A DNA stretch of 64,000 bases from Maritalea mobilis (GTDB lineage Bacteria; Pseudomonadota; Alphaproteobacteria; Rhizobiales; Devosiaceae), in assembly GCF_004363175.1 (NCBI RefSeq), contig NZ_SNYR01000002.1, positions 868,001 to 932,000 on the forward strand, read 5' to 3'. Numbering within the stretch: position 1 is the stretch's first letter; the number at the start of each line of letters is the position of its first letter. The notes below the pieces were generated by a model. The model was not told the DNA's origin, did not search any database, and saw only the letters and a program-made list of their open reading frames with translations. Position numbers and translations under genes: made by a program. Below, piece by piece: positions 8,507 to 16,148 of this stretch.

Positions 8507-9838
8507 TCATGATTGATGTTCATGTCGTCCCCCGCTAGCAATCCATTCGCCGAGATAAATCCGCTCAAAAGCAAAGACCACGGCGATGGCCACCCACGCG
8601 ATGATCACAATGGTGGGGTCGCTGCCCGCTTTGGTTATGCTAAACGCGGCAAGCACGACGGCATCAAAAACCAGCGCGGCGATCAGGATATAGGGGGAAG
8701 CGCCGATCTCTTTTCGGCGATTGCGGAACACGCCCCAATGCACCAGCATATCCATCACCAGATAGAAAAAGGCGCCGAGCGACGCGATACGGCTCAGGTC
8801 GAAAAAAATCGCGAGGAATGAGGCAATAACGACGGTGTAAATCAATGTGTGGCGCTGGATTGTGCCACTCATGCCGAAATGGCTGTGCGGGATCATCTTC
8901 ATATCGGTGAGCATGGCCAACATGCGCGACACTGCAAAAATGCTGGCAATGACGCCCGACGCCGTCGCAATCGCAGCCAATAGGATGGTGAGCGTAAAGC
9001 CAATTTGCCCCAAGGCAGGCTCAGCAGCTTCTGCCAACGCATAGTCTTTGGCCGCGATGATCTGGTCAATGGGCAGGCTGGCGTTCACGCCGAAGGCCAC
9101 CAGCAAATAGGTGGCGGTGCAAATCAGGATCGAAATCACGATGGCGCGACCCACGTTCTTGTGTGGGTTTTCGACTTCAGCGCCGCTATTGGTGATGGTG
9201 GTAAAGCCTTTAAAGGCGAGAATGCCAAATGCGATTGAGGCGACAAAGCCGAACCCATCGACATTTGAAGAAGCGGTTTGGGCCATCGAGAAATCAAAGC
9301 CGCTGGCCCAAAGCGCCGCACCACCAAATAAGCCGATACCAGCGATTTTAAACACAGCCATCACAATGGAAATCATCCCGATGGAGCGGTTGCCTGCAAT
9401 ATTGACAATAAAGGCGAAAAATATAACGCCAACTGCCAGAATGGGCACCAATATGCCGCCGGATATATCAAAGAACCGCAACACATAGGTGGCAAAGGTG
9501 CGCGCCACCAAGCTTTCTGCGATCACCATGCTCAAGGCCATGAGCAAGGCTGCTCCCGCCGCAACGGCGCCCGCGCCATAGCATTTTTGCAAGATCATCG
9601 CGATGCCTCCTGCGGAAGGCCAGGCGTTCGACATTTTGATGTAGCTATAGGCGCTGAACAGGGTGACAATTGCGCCAATGATGAAGGAGAGCGGGAATAG
9701 GTTGCCCGCGAGTTCGGCCATCTGCCCGGTGAGGGCAAAGATGCCTGCCCCGATCATAACGCCAGTGCCCATGGCAACCGTGCCGCTCAGGGAAATTGAG
9801 TTGGCTTTATAATCACCTTGTTTTCGGTCGCTTTCCAT
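8507..9838 (-). CDS. APC-superfamily amino acid permease
   Basis: A 443-residue, 12-helix transporter. The N-terminal helix carries GTVAMGTGVMIGAGIFALTG, the unwound-helix motif (GxGIF) of APC amino acid/polyamine carriers, and helix 6 has FKGFTTITNSGAEVENPHKN. The ATG at 9838 follows GAAGGGGGAGAT; a GTG at 9856 is less likely. It begins 28 bases after the cytochrome c gene upstream and is probably in the same transcript, which starts at a CueR-like promoter. That would make it a copper-induced permease, perhaps for an amino acid that binds copper; this role is inference from position. Confidence 0.8.
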   Translation of the reverse strand: MESDRKQGDYKANSISLSGTVAMGTGVMIGAGIFALTGQMAELAGNLFPLSFIIGAIVTLFSAYSYIKMSNAWPSAGGIAMILQKCYGAGAVAAGAALLMALSMVIAESLVARTFATYVLRFFDISGGILVPILAVGVIFFAFIVNIAGNRSIGMISIVMAVFKIAGIGLFGGAALWASGFDFSMAQTASSNVDGFGFVASIAFGILAFKGFTTITNSGAEVENPHKNVGRAIVISILICTATYLLVAFGVNASLPIDQIIAAKDYALAEAAEPALGQIGFTLTILLAAIATASGVIASIFAVSRMLAMLTDMKMIPHSHFGMSGTIQRHTLIYTVVIASFLAIFFDLSRIASLGAFFYLVMDMLVHWGVFRNRRKEIGASPYILIAALVFDAVVLAAFSITKAGSDPTIVIIAWVAIAVVFAFERIYLGEWIASGGRHEHQS

Positions 9839-9865
9839 ATCTCCCCCTTCGTCCACCTTTGTAGA

Positions 9866-10294
9866 TCACATATTATGTGCTTTGTACTCAACGCCGTTGG
9901 CCACCTGTAGTTCACGAATATATTTAACGATGGCGGCAATGTGCAATTGCGTCATATCTGGTTGCGGCGGCATGTTGCCAAAGTTCCAGTGATGTTGTGG
10001 CACCCCATTTTGCGCCGCACTTAAAAACGCGCCATCGCCGTGATGGCCCGGATTGTAGATATCGTGCACCAATGGTGGCCCGCTATCGCTGCCGCCTGCG
10101 TTTTCACCATGGCAGCTGGCGCAGTTGGCTTTAAAGATCTCTTCGCCCTTTGTTGCCAAGGGGGAAAGCTCTGTTGCGTTGACCGCGACGCGCCCTGACA
10201 TATTTTGAGTGTCAGGGTAGTTCGTTGCGGTGAGCATGTTATATCCCACCCCGATGAACCCAAGGATTACAAATCCCAATAAAACATACTTCAA
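9866..10294 (-). CDS. Membrane-anchored monoheme cytochrome c
   Basis: A 142-residue c-type cytochrome: an uncleaved N-terminal helix (1-20), then CASCHGENAGG (heme motif CxxCH), and FGNMPPQPDM supplying the axial Met. I start it at TTG 10294 because GGGGGAAGGA lies 7 bases upstream; the alternative TTG at 10315 would put the start 16 bases after the -10 box and has no ribosome site. It closely resembles the cytochrome at 10504 on the other strand (shared SGPPLVH/LGPPLVH, YNPGHHGD/YEPSHHAD, HHWNFGNMP/HHWPFGNMP), so the pair are divergent paralogues. Likely accepts electrons in periplasmic copper handling; partner unknown. Confidence 0.82.
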   Translation of the reverse strand: MKYVLLGFVILGFIGVGYNMLTATNYPDTQNMSGRVAVNATELSPLATKGEEIFKANCASCHGENAGGSDSGPPLVHDIYNPGHHGDGAFLSAAQNGVPQHHWNFGNMPPQPDMTQLHIAAIVKYIRELQVANGVEYKAHNM

Positions 10295-10330
10295 TGCTGC
10301 ATCCTTCCCCCGCAAATCTAGTTTGCGCCT

Positions 10331-10361
10331 AGGTTACAACCTTCCAGTGCTGGAAGGTCAA
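10331..10361 (-). promoter_or_regulatory. CueR-type promoter, leftward
   Basis: On the minus strand: TTGACC (10361-10356), a 19-base spacer containing the dyad CCTTCCAG...CTGGAAGG, and TAACCT (10336-10331). This matches the architecture of MerR-family copper promoters such as E. coli copA, where a 19-bp spacer replaces the usual 17 and the CCTTCC/GGAAGG dyad binds CueR. It precedes the cytochrome c and permease genes. No cueR gene is in this window. Confidence 0.8.
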
Positions 10362-10414
10362 GAGAGAAGTGACGCACTGCGGCAATTTAACTTCGGCAAA
10401 CAAACACTGGTTGA

Positions 10415-10446
10415 TTGACCTTCCCCCTGCTGGAACCTACATCTTC
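10415..10446 (+). promoter_or_regulatory. CueR-type promoter, rightward
   Basis: TTGACC at 10415-10420 followed by TTCCCCCTGCTGGAACC and a weak -10 (TACATC at 17 bases, or CATCTT at 19). The left arm CCTTCCCCCTGCTGG is nearly the E. coli copA operator; the right arm GGAACC departs by two bases from GGAAGG. It lies about 60-70 bases upstream of the rightward cytochrome gene and faces away from the leftward site 54 bases away. Confidence 0.65.
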
Positions 10447-10503
10447 CGTCTAGAAGTCAACCAACGCCTAAATTTGGACTTTTTATCTGGGCAGAAGAAC
10501 AGC

Positions 10504-10911
10504 ATGAACAAGAATGTCCTGATCATCTCCGCGCTGGCCTTTGTGGCGCTAATGGCTTTCATTTTTGTGCAGAGCAACACGCCTGCACCGACGCGTGCGC
10601 CGATGGTTTCAGTAACGCCTATTGAGGTGAATGGGCAGACGGCGCTTGGAAAAGCAAAGTTTGATGATAATTGTGCCAGTTGCCACGGCGAAAATGCAAC
10701 TGGACTTGAAGGGCTTGGGCCGCCGCTTGTGCATAAGATTTATGAGCCTTCCCATCATGCAGACATTGCGTTTATGCTGGCCGCACGAAATGGTGTTCGT
10801 GCTCATCACTGGCCGTTTGGCAACATGCCAGCTGTCGACATTGAGGAAAGCGATATGCAGGCGATAATTGCCTATATCCGAAAACTGCAGGTGGCAAACG
10901 GGATTGATTAA
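10504..10911 (+). CDS. Membrane-anchored monoheme cytochrome c
   Basis: A 135-residue cytochrome with an N-terminal hydrophobic helix (4-24), heme motif CASCHGENATG and the axial Met in FGNMPAVD. The ATG at 10504 is the first codon that gives a proper export helix; the open frame runs back to 10369 across the promoter and is not used. It is a paralogue of the leftward cytochrome at 9866 and is first in the rightward copper operon. Confidence 0.82.
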   Translation: MNKNVLIISALAFVALMAFIFVQSNTPAPTRAPMVSVTPIEVNGQTALGKAKFDDNCASCHGENATGLEGLGPPLVHKIYEPSHHADIAFMLAARNGVRAHHWPFGNMPAVDIEESDMQAIIAYIRKLQVANGID

Positions 10912-11251
10912 AACGACTTGTCATAAACTCAGTGTGCATAATGTGACGTTTTTGGCGCTCGCATTTGTGCTCGCCATTGCGACAGCATTGCCTGTTAATG
11001 GTGCGACGTTGGTTTTTGGCGATCACGGACACGAGGTGGTGGCGCAAGATACACATGCCCATGGGGCCACGACTGGCTATGAAATGGGTTGTGATGATCA
11101 AGCAAGCGTACATTGCGGCGTTAAAATTGCTATCAGCGGTTGGCATTTACCGACTGGTTTTGTGGCCATCGCCCATAGTTATGCTCAGAGCAATTTGCAG
11201 ATGCTTTTGGCGCGGTCGATCGCTCAGGAGATACCTCCCCCCCGACTCTAA
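10904..11251 (+). CDS. Small exported Cys/His protein, putative copper-cluster protein
   Basis: About 115 residues from a TTG at 10904 that overlaps the cytochrome stop. A hydrophobic segment ALAFVLAIATALPVNGA acts as signal. The mature part has clustered metal-type residues: DHGHE, DTHAHG, MGCDDQ, VHCG, and it ends in EIPPPRL. The proline-rich end is shared with the small protein at 14251 (PPPIFHHI), suggesting distant relatives within the same cluster. Copper binding is inferred from composition and neighbours; start codon uncertain (a GTG at 10940 is possible). Confidence 0.5.
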   Translation: MIKTTCHKLSVHNVTFLALAFVLAIATALPVNGATLVFGDHGHEVVAQDTHAHGATTGYEMGCDDQASVHCGVKIAISGWHLPTGFVAIAHSYAQSNLQMLLARSIAQEIPPPRL

Positions 11252-11293
11252 ATGTTGAGCCCAAACCGCTTTTCAAAAATTTAGAGGACGATC

Positions 11294-11896
11294 ATGAATA
11301 AAATTGAACTTACAATCGGCGCTGTGTTTTCATTGGCAATCACCGGGGCTGCGCTGGCCCACGGGGGTGCAACCGGTGTTGTTAAAGAACGTATGGACGG
11401 CATGATGGCGATGGGGAATGCCGTTAAATCCCTATCGTCGATGATGCGTGGTGATGTCGATTATGATGCTGATGTGGTCAAAACCAATGCGCAAACCATT
11501 CAGCAACATGCGGGTGAAGCGCTGACCGAACTGTTTCCCGAAGGAAGTGATGGTGCGCCTTCAGAAGCGAAGCCTGAAATCTGGTCCGATGGGTCGGAGT
11601 TTGAAGTTCTTGCGAAACAGCTCGAAACCTATGCCGTTGCTTTGGAAGCCGCGGCGCCGAATGGGCTGATGATGCAAGGCCAGAACAATAGTGGCATGAT
11701 GGACAGCTCAGATATGATGAGTGGTTCGGGTATGATGGATAGCTCGGACATGATGGGCAGTGCGGATGGCATGATGGGCGGTACGCAAATGATGGACACC
11801 GAAGAGCTGGCCAATATGCCCGCCGATGGCGTGTTCAATATGCTGGCGCAAACCTGTGCCAGTTGTCATGGCAAATTTCGCATCGAGAAAAAGTAA
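11294..11896 (+). CDS. Cytochrome c556-like protein with Met-rich insertion
   Basis: A 200-residue exported cytochrome (signal to about residue 22, ALA). Residues 25-130 match the four-helix cytochrome c'/c556 family (ATGVVKERMDGMMAMG, HAGEALTELFPEGS, SEAKPEIWSD). The heme motif CASCH is at the very C-terminus, as the family has. Between helix 3 and helix 4, about residues 131-172, there is an insertion of repeated MM pairs in SGMMDSSDMM units, with about 19 methionines. MxM/MM clusters bind Cu(I) in CopA, CusF-like and PcoC-like proteins, so this cytochrome may sense, carry or oxidise Cu(I). Its stop overlaps the next start as TAATG. Confidence 0.8.
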   Translation: MNKIELTIGAVFSLAITGAALAHGGATGVVKERMDGMMAMGNAVKSLSSMMRGDVDYDADVVKTNAQTIQQHAGEALTELFPEGSDGAPSEAKPEIWSDGSEFEVLAKQLETYAVALEAAAPNGLMMQGQNNSGMMDSSDMMSGSGMMDSSDMMGSADGMMGGTQMMDTEELANMPADGVFNMLAQTCASCHGKFRIEKK

Positions 11897-12801
11897 TGGT
11901 GAAAAGGCTTATTGTGCTTTTAATGGGCGCAACAGCGATTGCTGTTGCGTCCACCATTGCCCTTGTGTTTTGGCCCATTGGCAATCCACCTGAACTGAAA
12001 CAACTTGAAGGCAATGCCAAACGCGGCGCCTATTTGGCTAGAATGTCGGGCTGTATCGCTTGCCATACGGATGGCGAAAATGGCGGTGCGCCCTTGGCTG
12101 GCGGCGTGAAGCTAGCCACGAATTTTGGCACCTTTTACTCGCCCAATCTCACCCAATCTGCCGAACATGGCATGGGCGATTGGACAATTGATGAGTTTGC
12201 CAAAGCGGTGCGGCAAGGCATCTCTCCAGAAGGGGAACCCTATTACCCATCATTTCCATATCCGTTTTATGCCAAGATGCCGGATCAGGACATTGCCGAT
12301 TTATGGGCGGCATTTCAAACCGTGCCTGCCGTGGACGAACCGTCTGTGCCGCACGCAATGAAGTTTCCGTTTAACTTCCGGCCGGGACTGAAATTGTGGC
12401 GCGCGGCGTTTGTGGACTTTTCTCCTTTTGAGCCGGATGAGAACCATTCGGATGCTTGGAACCGCGGCAAATATATCGTGAAAGGGCCCGCCCATTGCGG
12501 CGCATGCCATACCCCACGTAATTTTGCCGGGGCGCGGAAGGCGAGCTTTGAATTACAAGGTGCGAACAAACTTCCAACGGGCGGCAAAACACCTGCCATT
12601 CATGCATCTGCCCTTATGGATAAGGGCTGGACCCACAGTGCGCTTGCTTATGCGTTAAAAAGTGGCGTGAAGCCAGATGGCGACGTGTTCGGCGGTAGCA
12701 TGGTTGAAGTGGTGCGTGACGGCACATCATTTCTCGCACCGAAAGACCTTGAGGCCATTTCGATTTATTTGCTGGGAGAGACCAATGTTGCAGACCAGTA
12801 G
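11896..12801 (+). CDS. Diheme cytochrome c
   Basis: A 301-residue protein with an N-terminal hydrophobic helix (about 5-27), then two heme motifs: CIACHTDGENGG near residue 55 and CGACHTPRNFAG near 205. It resembles cytochrome subunits of membrane alcohol/gluconate dehydrogenases, cut down to two hemes. ATG 11896 overlaps the preceding TAA by one base; the 3' end overlaps the multicopper oxidase start by 17 bases, so the three genes are tightly coupled. It probably passes electrons between the multicopper oxidase or c556-like partner and the respiratory chain (inference). Confidence 0.82.
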   Translation: MVKRLIVLLMGATAIAVASTIALVFWPIGNPPELKQLEGNAKRGAYLARMSGCIACHTDGENGGAPLAGGVKLATNFGTFYSPNLTQSAEHGMGDWTIDEFAKAVRQGISPEGEPYYPSFPYPFYAKMPDQDIADLWAAFQTVPAVDEPSVPHAMKFPFNFRPGLKLWRAAFVDFSPFEPDENHSDAWNRGKYIVKGPAHCGACHTPRNFAGARKASFELQGANKLPTGGKTPAIHASALMDKGWTHSALAYALKSGVKPDGDVFGGSMVEVVRDGTSFLAPKDLEAISIYLLGETNVADQ

Positions 12802-14194
12802 ACGAGATGCGCTAAAGCTATTAGGCGGCGGCGCGGCGGCATTGGTGATGCCGTCGATGAGCCTGGCAGAAGAGCGGGACGGAACCACCTTCAAGCTGGT
12901 AGCACAGCCGGTGCAGCACAAATTGCACCCCGCCTCTGATGCCCAAGAATCCACATTGTGGAGCTACAATGGACAGGTGACGGCGCCAACCTTGCGCATC
13001 AAGCAAGGGGAGCAGGTGACCATTGAATTCACCAACGCCTTGCCGGAACCAACATCCATTCACTGGCATGGATTGCGGATTGCTAATGAAATGGATGGTG
13101 TGTCTGGATTAACGCAAGACCCTGTGCCGCCCGGTGAGAGCTTCACCTATGAATTTGTGGCCCCTGATGCCGGCACCTATTGGTATCACGCGCACCACAA
13201 AAGCTGGGAACAAGTGGCCCGCGGCCTTTATGGCGGCTTGATTGTTGAACCCGCGGACGGCACCGTTTTGCCGGACGCGCAAGATCATCTTTTGATTATT
13301 GATGATTGGCGATTGGACGGCGAAGGCAAGTTTGACGCAGCGAGTTTAGGTGCGCCTATGGACTGGAGCCATGGGGGGCGCCTGGGCAATTGGCTGACGG
13401 TGAACGGCCAAAGCCTGCCAAATATCTCACTGCCCAAGAATGCACCAAATCGATTGCGGCTGATCAATGCCAGCAATTCGCGCATCTTGGACATTGATCC
13501 CGCACGATTTGGGGGCAAAATCCTTACGTTTGATGGGCAGGCCCTGCCCGATGCCCCGATGGAGCTTGGCTATACTCCTTTATTGCTTGGTCCTGCCCAA
13601 CGTGTGGATCTACTGGTGGAGCCAGAAGAGGATTTTGTGCTTGAGGAATTGTCACAAGAGCCATTTGCGTTTTGCTCGTTTGAGGTGGATACGTCAGAGC
13701 AAAAAGTAGCTGACTTTGCGGTGCCGACGCCAAACAAGCTGCCCATGCCAGCGGCAGAAGATCGGTTCAAGTTTGACTTGCGCATGACCGGCGGGGCGAT
13801 GGGGCAACTTGATAATATCTATTATCAGGGTGAAAAGCTGGACCGCAGTGGCTTTCAACGCACCAAGCAGTTTTGGGCATTCAATAATGTCGCCAACCTG
13901 GCTGAGGAGCCGCTGTTCAGGGTGAAGAAAGGGCAGACTGTGGAGTTGAATGTCTCCAACATCACCGCCTTTATGCACGCGATGCATGTGCATGGACATC
14001 ACTTCCTGATCGAAGATCGTGATGGGCGCGGCGTTGAGCAAAGTCCATTGTGGCGTGATACGTTCTTGGTGGGGGCAGAGCAATCAACGCGCATTGCGTT
14101 TGTGGCAGACAACCCGGGTAAATGGCTGTTCCATTGCCATATGCTTGAGCATGCGGCATCGGGCATGAATACCTGGTTTGAAGTGACGGCTTGA
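12785..14194 (+). CDS. Tat-exported multicopper oxidase (CueO/CopA-like)
   Basis: A 469-residue three-cupredoxin oxidase. The leader TSRRDALKLLGGG is a twin-arginine signal. Copper ligands are all present: HWH at 93-95, HAHH at 135-138, HAMHVHGHH from 398 with T1 His398 and trinuclear His401/403, and HCHMLEH with His450, T1 Cys451, His452, His456 and axial Met461. It should oxidise Cu(I) to the less toxic Cu(II) in the periplasm with reduction of oxygen. Start at ATG 12785: the open frame back to 12677 is inside the upstream gene and lacks the Tat signal at its front. No long Met-rich loop is present here; the neighbouring cytochrome has one instead. Confidence 0.9.
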   Translation: MLQTSRRDALKLLGGGAAALVMPSMSLAEERDGTTFKLVAQPVQHKLHPASDAQESTLWSYNGQVTAPTLRIKQGEQVTIEFTNALPEPTSIHWHGLRIANEMDGVSGLTQDPVPPGESFTYEFVAPDAGTYWYHAHHKSWEQVARGLYGGLIVEPADGTVLPDAQDHLLIIDDWRLDGEGKFDAASLGAPMDWSHGGRLGNWLTVNGQSLPNISLPKNAPNRLRLINASNSRILDIDPARFGGKILTFDGQALPDAPMELGYTPLLLGPAQRVDLLVEPEEDFVLEELSQEPFAFCSFEVDTSEQKVADFAVPTPNKLPMPAAEDRFKFDLRMTGGAMGQLDNIYYQGEKLDRSGFQRTKQFWAFNNVANLAEEPLFRVKKGQTVELNVSNITAFMHAMHVHGHHFLIEDRDGRGVEQSPLWRDTFLVGAEQSTRIAFVADNPGKWLFHCHMLEHAASGMNTWFEVTA

Positions 14195-14250
14195 AACTGA
14201 TGTACATGTTTGGACTGGAAATGGCGCTTCGTCGCGGTTAGATTGTGTTT

Positions 14251-14574
14251 ATGATCCGGATTTTCACCCTATTGGTCGCAGCCACATTGTTGTTGGGCCA
14301 GCTCGGCATGGCCAGCAATGCAGCGCAAGGCAAAAGCTTTGCGCTGGTCGATGTTTATGTGCAATCGGTGGAGAATGTGCATGGCTGCTGTGATGATAAT
14401 TCGGCCACATTGGGTGCAACAGATTGTGCCAGCGAGTGTGTACACGCCATCCTAAGTGGTGTTGCACTTGTGATGCCTCCAAAGCTGGAGCGCGCATCCG
14501 AAACATTCATCTTGCCGATGCGGGCCATCCAGGAATGGCCCAACGGACCACCCCCCATATTTCACCACATCTAA
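14251..14574 (+). CDS. Small exported Cys/His protein, putative copper-cluster protein
   Basis: A 107-residue protein starting at ATG 14251 (GTG 14245 also in frame). Signal peptide to about residue 24. The mature part carries HGCCDDN, DCASECVH and a C-terminal PPPIFHHI. The Cys and His clusters suit metal binding, and the gene is the last of the copper operon. It recalls the short CopL-like leader or accessory proteins found with copper oxidases, but sequence identity to these is not established here. Confidence 0.55.
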   Translation: MIRIFTLLVAATLLLGQLGMASNAAQGKSFALVDVYVQSVENVHGCCDDNSATLGATDCASECVHAILSGVALVMPPKLERASETFILPMRAIQEWPNGPPPIFHHI

Positions 14575-14637
14575 TTCACCTTTTGATGTTGGACTGCCAG
14601 CGTCCGCGCGCATGGCTTATTGTTATATGTGGTAAAA

Positions 14638-15303
14638 ATGAACTCATCTTATTTCTCGCTGGAACGGCGACATATGCTGAAAGGCGCAGGCGCTTTTGCG
14701 CTTACTGGCGTGTTGGCTGGTTGCACAACGACGGCCAGCGATGCCCCTGATTTATCTGCGGCGAAAGCGCTCTATGGGCCTTTGCCGAAAGAGCGTTTTC
14801 CGATCGCAGCCCTGCCGGTGGAAAAAATCGACCCGCAGTATTATCGTCAAACTGTGCGCTATCGCACCAAAGAACCTGTGGGCACGATCATCGTCGATAC
14901 GTCGTCGTTTTTCCTCTATCTGGTGCAGCCGGACAACAAAGCGATACGGTATGGCGTTGGCCTGGGTCGCGCCGGCTTTTCTTGGTCGGGCAGCGCCATG
15001 GTGCAATGGAAACGCAAATGGCCGACCTGGACACCGCCTGCTGAAATGATCAAACGGGAGCCGCATCTGGAAAAATATAGCCATGAAAATGGCGGTATGC
15101 AGCCGGGGTTGAAAAATCCGCTGGGTGCCCGTGCACTTTACATTTTTAAGGATGGACGGGACACGCTTTATCGGCTGCACGGCACACCCGAATATTGGAG
15201 CATTGGCAAAGCGGTCTCCAGCGGCTGCGTAAGGCTATTTAATCACGATATTATCGATCTCTATCAGCGGGTCCCGAATAAGACCCCCATAGTGGTGATG
15301 TAA
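14638..15303 (+). CDS. L,D-transpeptidase (YkuD family)
   Basis: About 221 residues. The N-terminus has RRHMLKGAGAFALTG followed by a lipobox-like VLAGC, so export may be by Tat and anchoring by lipid. The YkuD catalytic stretch is complete: HGTPEYWSIGKAVSSGCVR with catalytic Cys and preceding His. It cross-links peptidoglycan through L,D bonds or attaches proteins to it. ATG 14638 is chosen over an upstream TTG at 14620. It sits between the copper operon and the broken cytochrome; a link to copper (these enzymes are copper-inhibited in E. coli) is speculation. Confidence 0.85.
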   Translation: MNSSYFSLERRHMLKGAGAFALTGVLAGCTTTASDAPDLSAAKALYGPLPKERFPIAALPVEKIDPQYYRQTVRYRTKEPVGTIIVDTSSFFLYLVQPDNKAIRYGVGLGRAGFSWSGSAMVQWKRKWPTWTPPAEMIKREPHLEKYSHENGGMQPGLKNPLGARALYIFKDGRDTLYRLHGTPEYWSIGKAVSSGCVRLFNHDIIDLYQRVPNKTPIVVM

Positions 15304-15304
15304 A

Positions 15305-15767
15305 ATGAAAAACTTGAATAAATGGACACTCGGCGCGGTGGCCGCGCTGATTTTAGCAGGTGGATATTGGGGGTATGCCCAATATGCAGCGCCACAGGCA
15401 GAGGCACAAACGGGCCTTCTTCCTTATAAAAACACACAAGTGGTGGCGAAAGGCGAGGAAATATATGCCGCCAATTGTGCCGCATGCCATCGTGACAATC
15501 TTGAAGGCGAAGTCAAATGCCCGCATGCCGGCGCCGCCGCATGATGAGACGGGCCACACTTGGCATCATTGTAATGAGTTGCTGTTCAACCTGAACAAAT
15601 ATGGGATCGCACGGCTAATCAACAATCCAGACTATCAAACAGATTTGCCGGTTTATGAGGAGGTGCTGAGCGACGATCAAATCATCGCGGTTTTGGCTTA
15701 TATTAAATCCACTTGGCCAGAAGAAATTCAGCAGCGTCACGACCAAATGAACGCTGGTGGCACTTAG
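15305..15767 (+). pseudogene. Cytochrome c gene broken by a frameshift
   Basis: The first part (15305-15544) encodes a signal anchor and CAACHRDNLEGE, then closes in frame with nonsense residues. The same protein continues in another frame from about 15515: MPAPPHDETGHTWHHCNELL to ADVLAYIKSTWP-like IAVLAYIKSTWPEE and the stop at 15765-15767. Homologous cytochromes have the two halves in one chain (NLEG then MPAPPHD...TGHTWHH). The switch is equivalent to one extra base or two missing bases near 15508-15515, possibly with a small deletion too. Either a real inactivating mutation or a base-calling error. Confidence 0.75.
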
Positions 15768-15839
15768 AGGGGCGCCTATCCTCACGCGGAGGCGCTTCAA
15801 TGTGCCTCCGCGGCACTCTGATGTGCGCTCGCTCGTTGG

Positions 15840-16040
15840 TTGCGCCTGGGTCATATAAAGACGAATAGACCTGTGCGCTATCTCAGCGTTTATTTCGGAG
15901 ACGCCACGTCGATATCCGAAAGTGTCCAGATTTATGCTGAGAACAGCAGGGTCGGTCTCCAAAATCGACCCCTTCCGCATTTCAAGTCTCGACTACGTCG
16001 CCAGTGTAAAAAAATCCACAAAGCGGACGTTCAACGCATT
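15840..16040 (+). pseudogene. 3' remnant of solo tyrosine recombinase plus repeat tail (R2)
   Basis: LGHIKTNRPVRYLSV...ATSISESVQI (15846-15932) aligns with the last 30 residues of the intact recombinase at 44846 (LGHTKMDSTVRYLGV...ALSISESVEI). The stop TAA has become TAT. The terminator (GGGTCG...CGACCC) and the AAATCC(C)ACAAAGCGGACGTT repeat core follow in the same order as downstream of the intact gene. The rest of the gene is gone. Confidence 0.75.
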
Positions 16041-16148
16041 TCGCTTCCAATACTAGAAAGCGATCAAAAACGGACATACCGCAACCAGAGTCTTGACGAG
16101 CTTTGGCGGCCCGCGGATCGAGAATGGATTCCAAAAAATTTGCAATTG

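Noticed and set aside
8513-9488. Plus-strand frames across the APC permease
   Set aside because: They are antisense shadows of a clear 12-helix transporter gene.
15305-15767. Programmed frameshift in the cytochrome gene
   Set aside because: No slippery sequence or downstream pseudoknot seen at the junction; a mutation or sequencing error is simpler.
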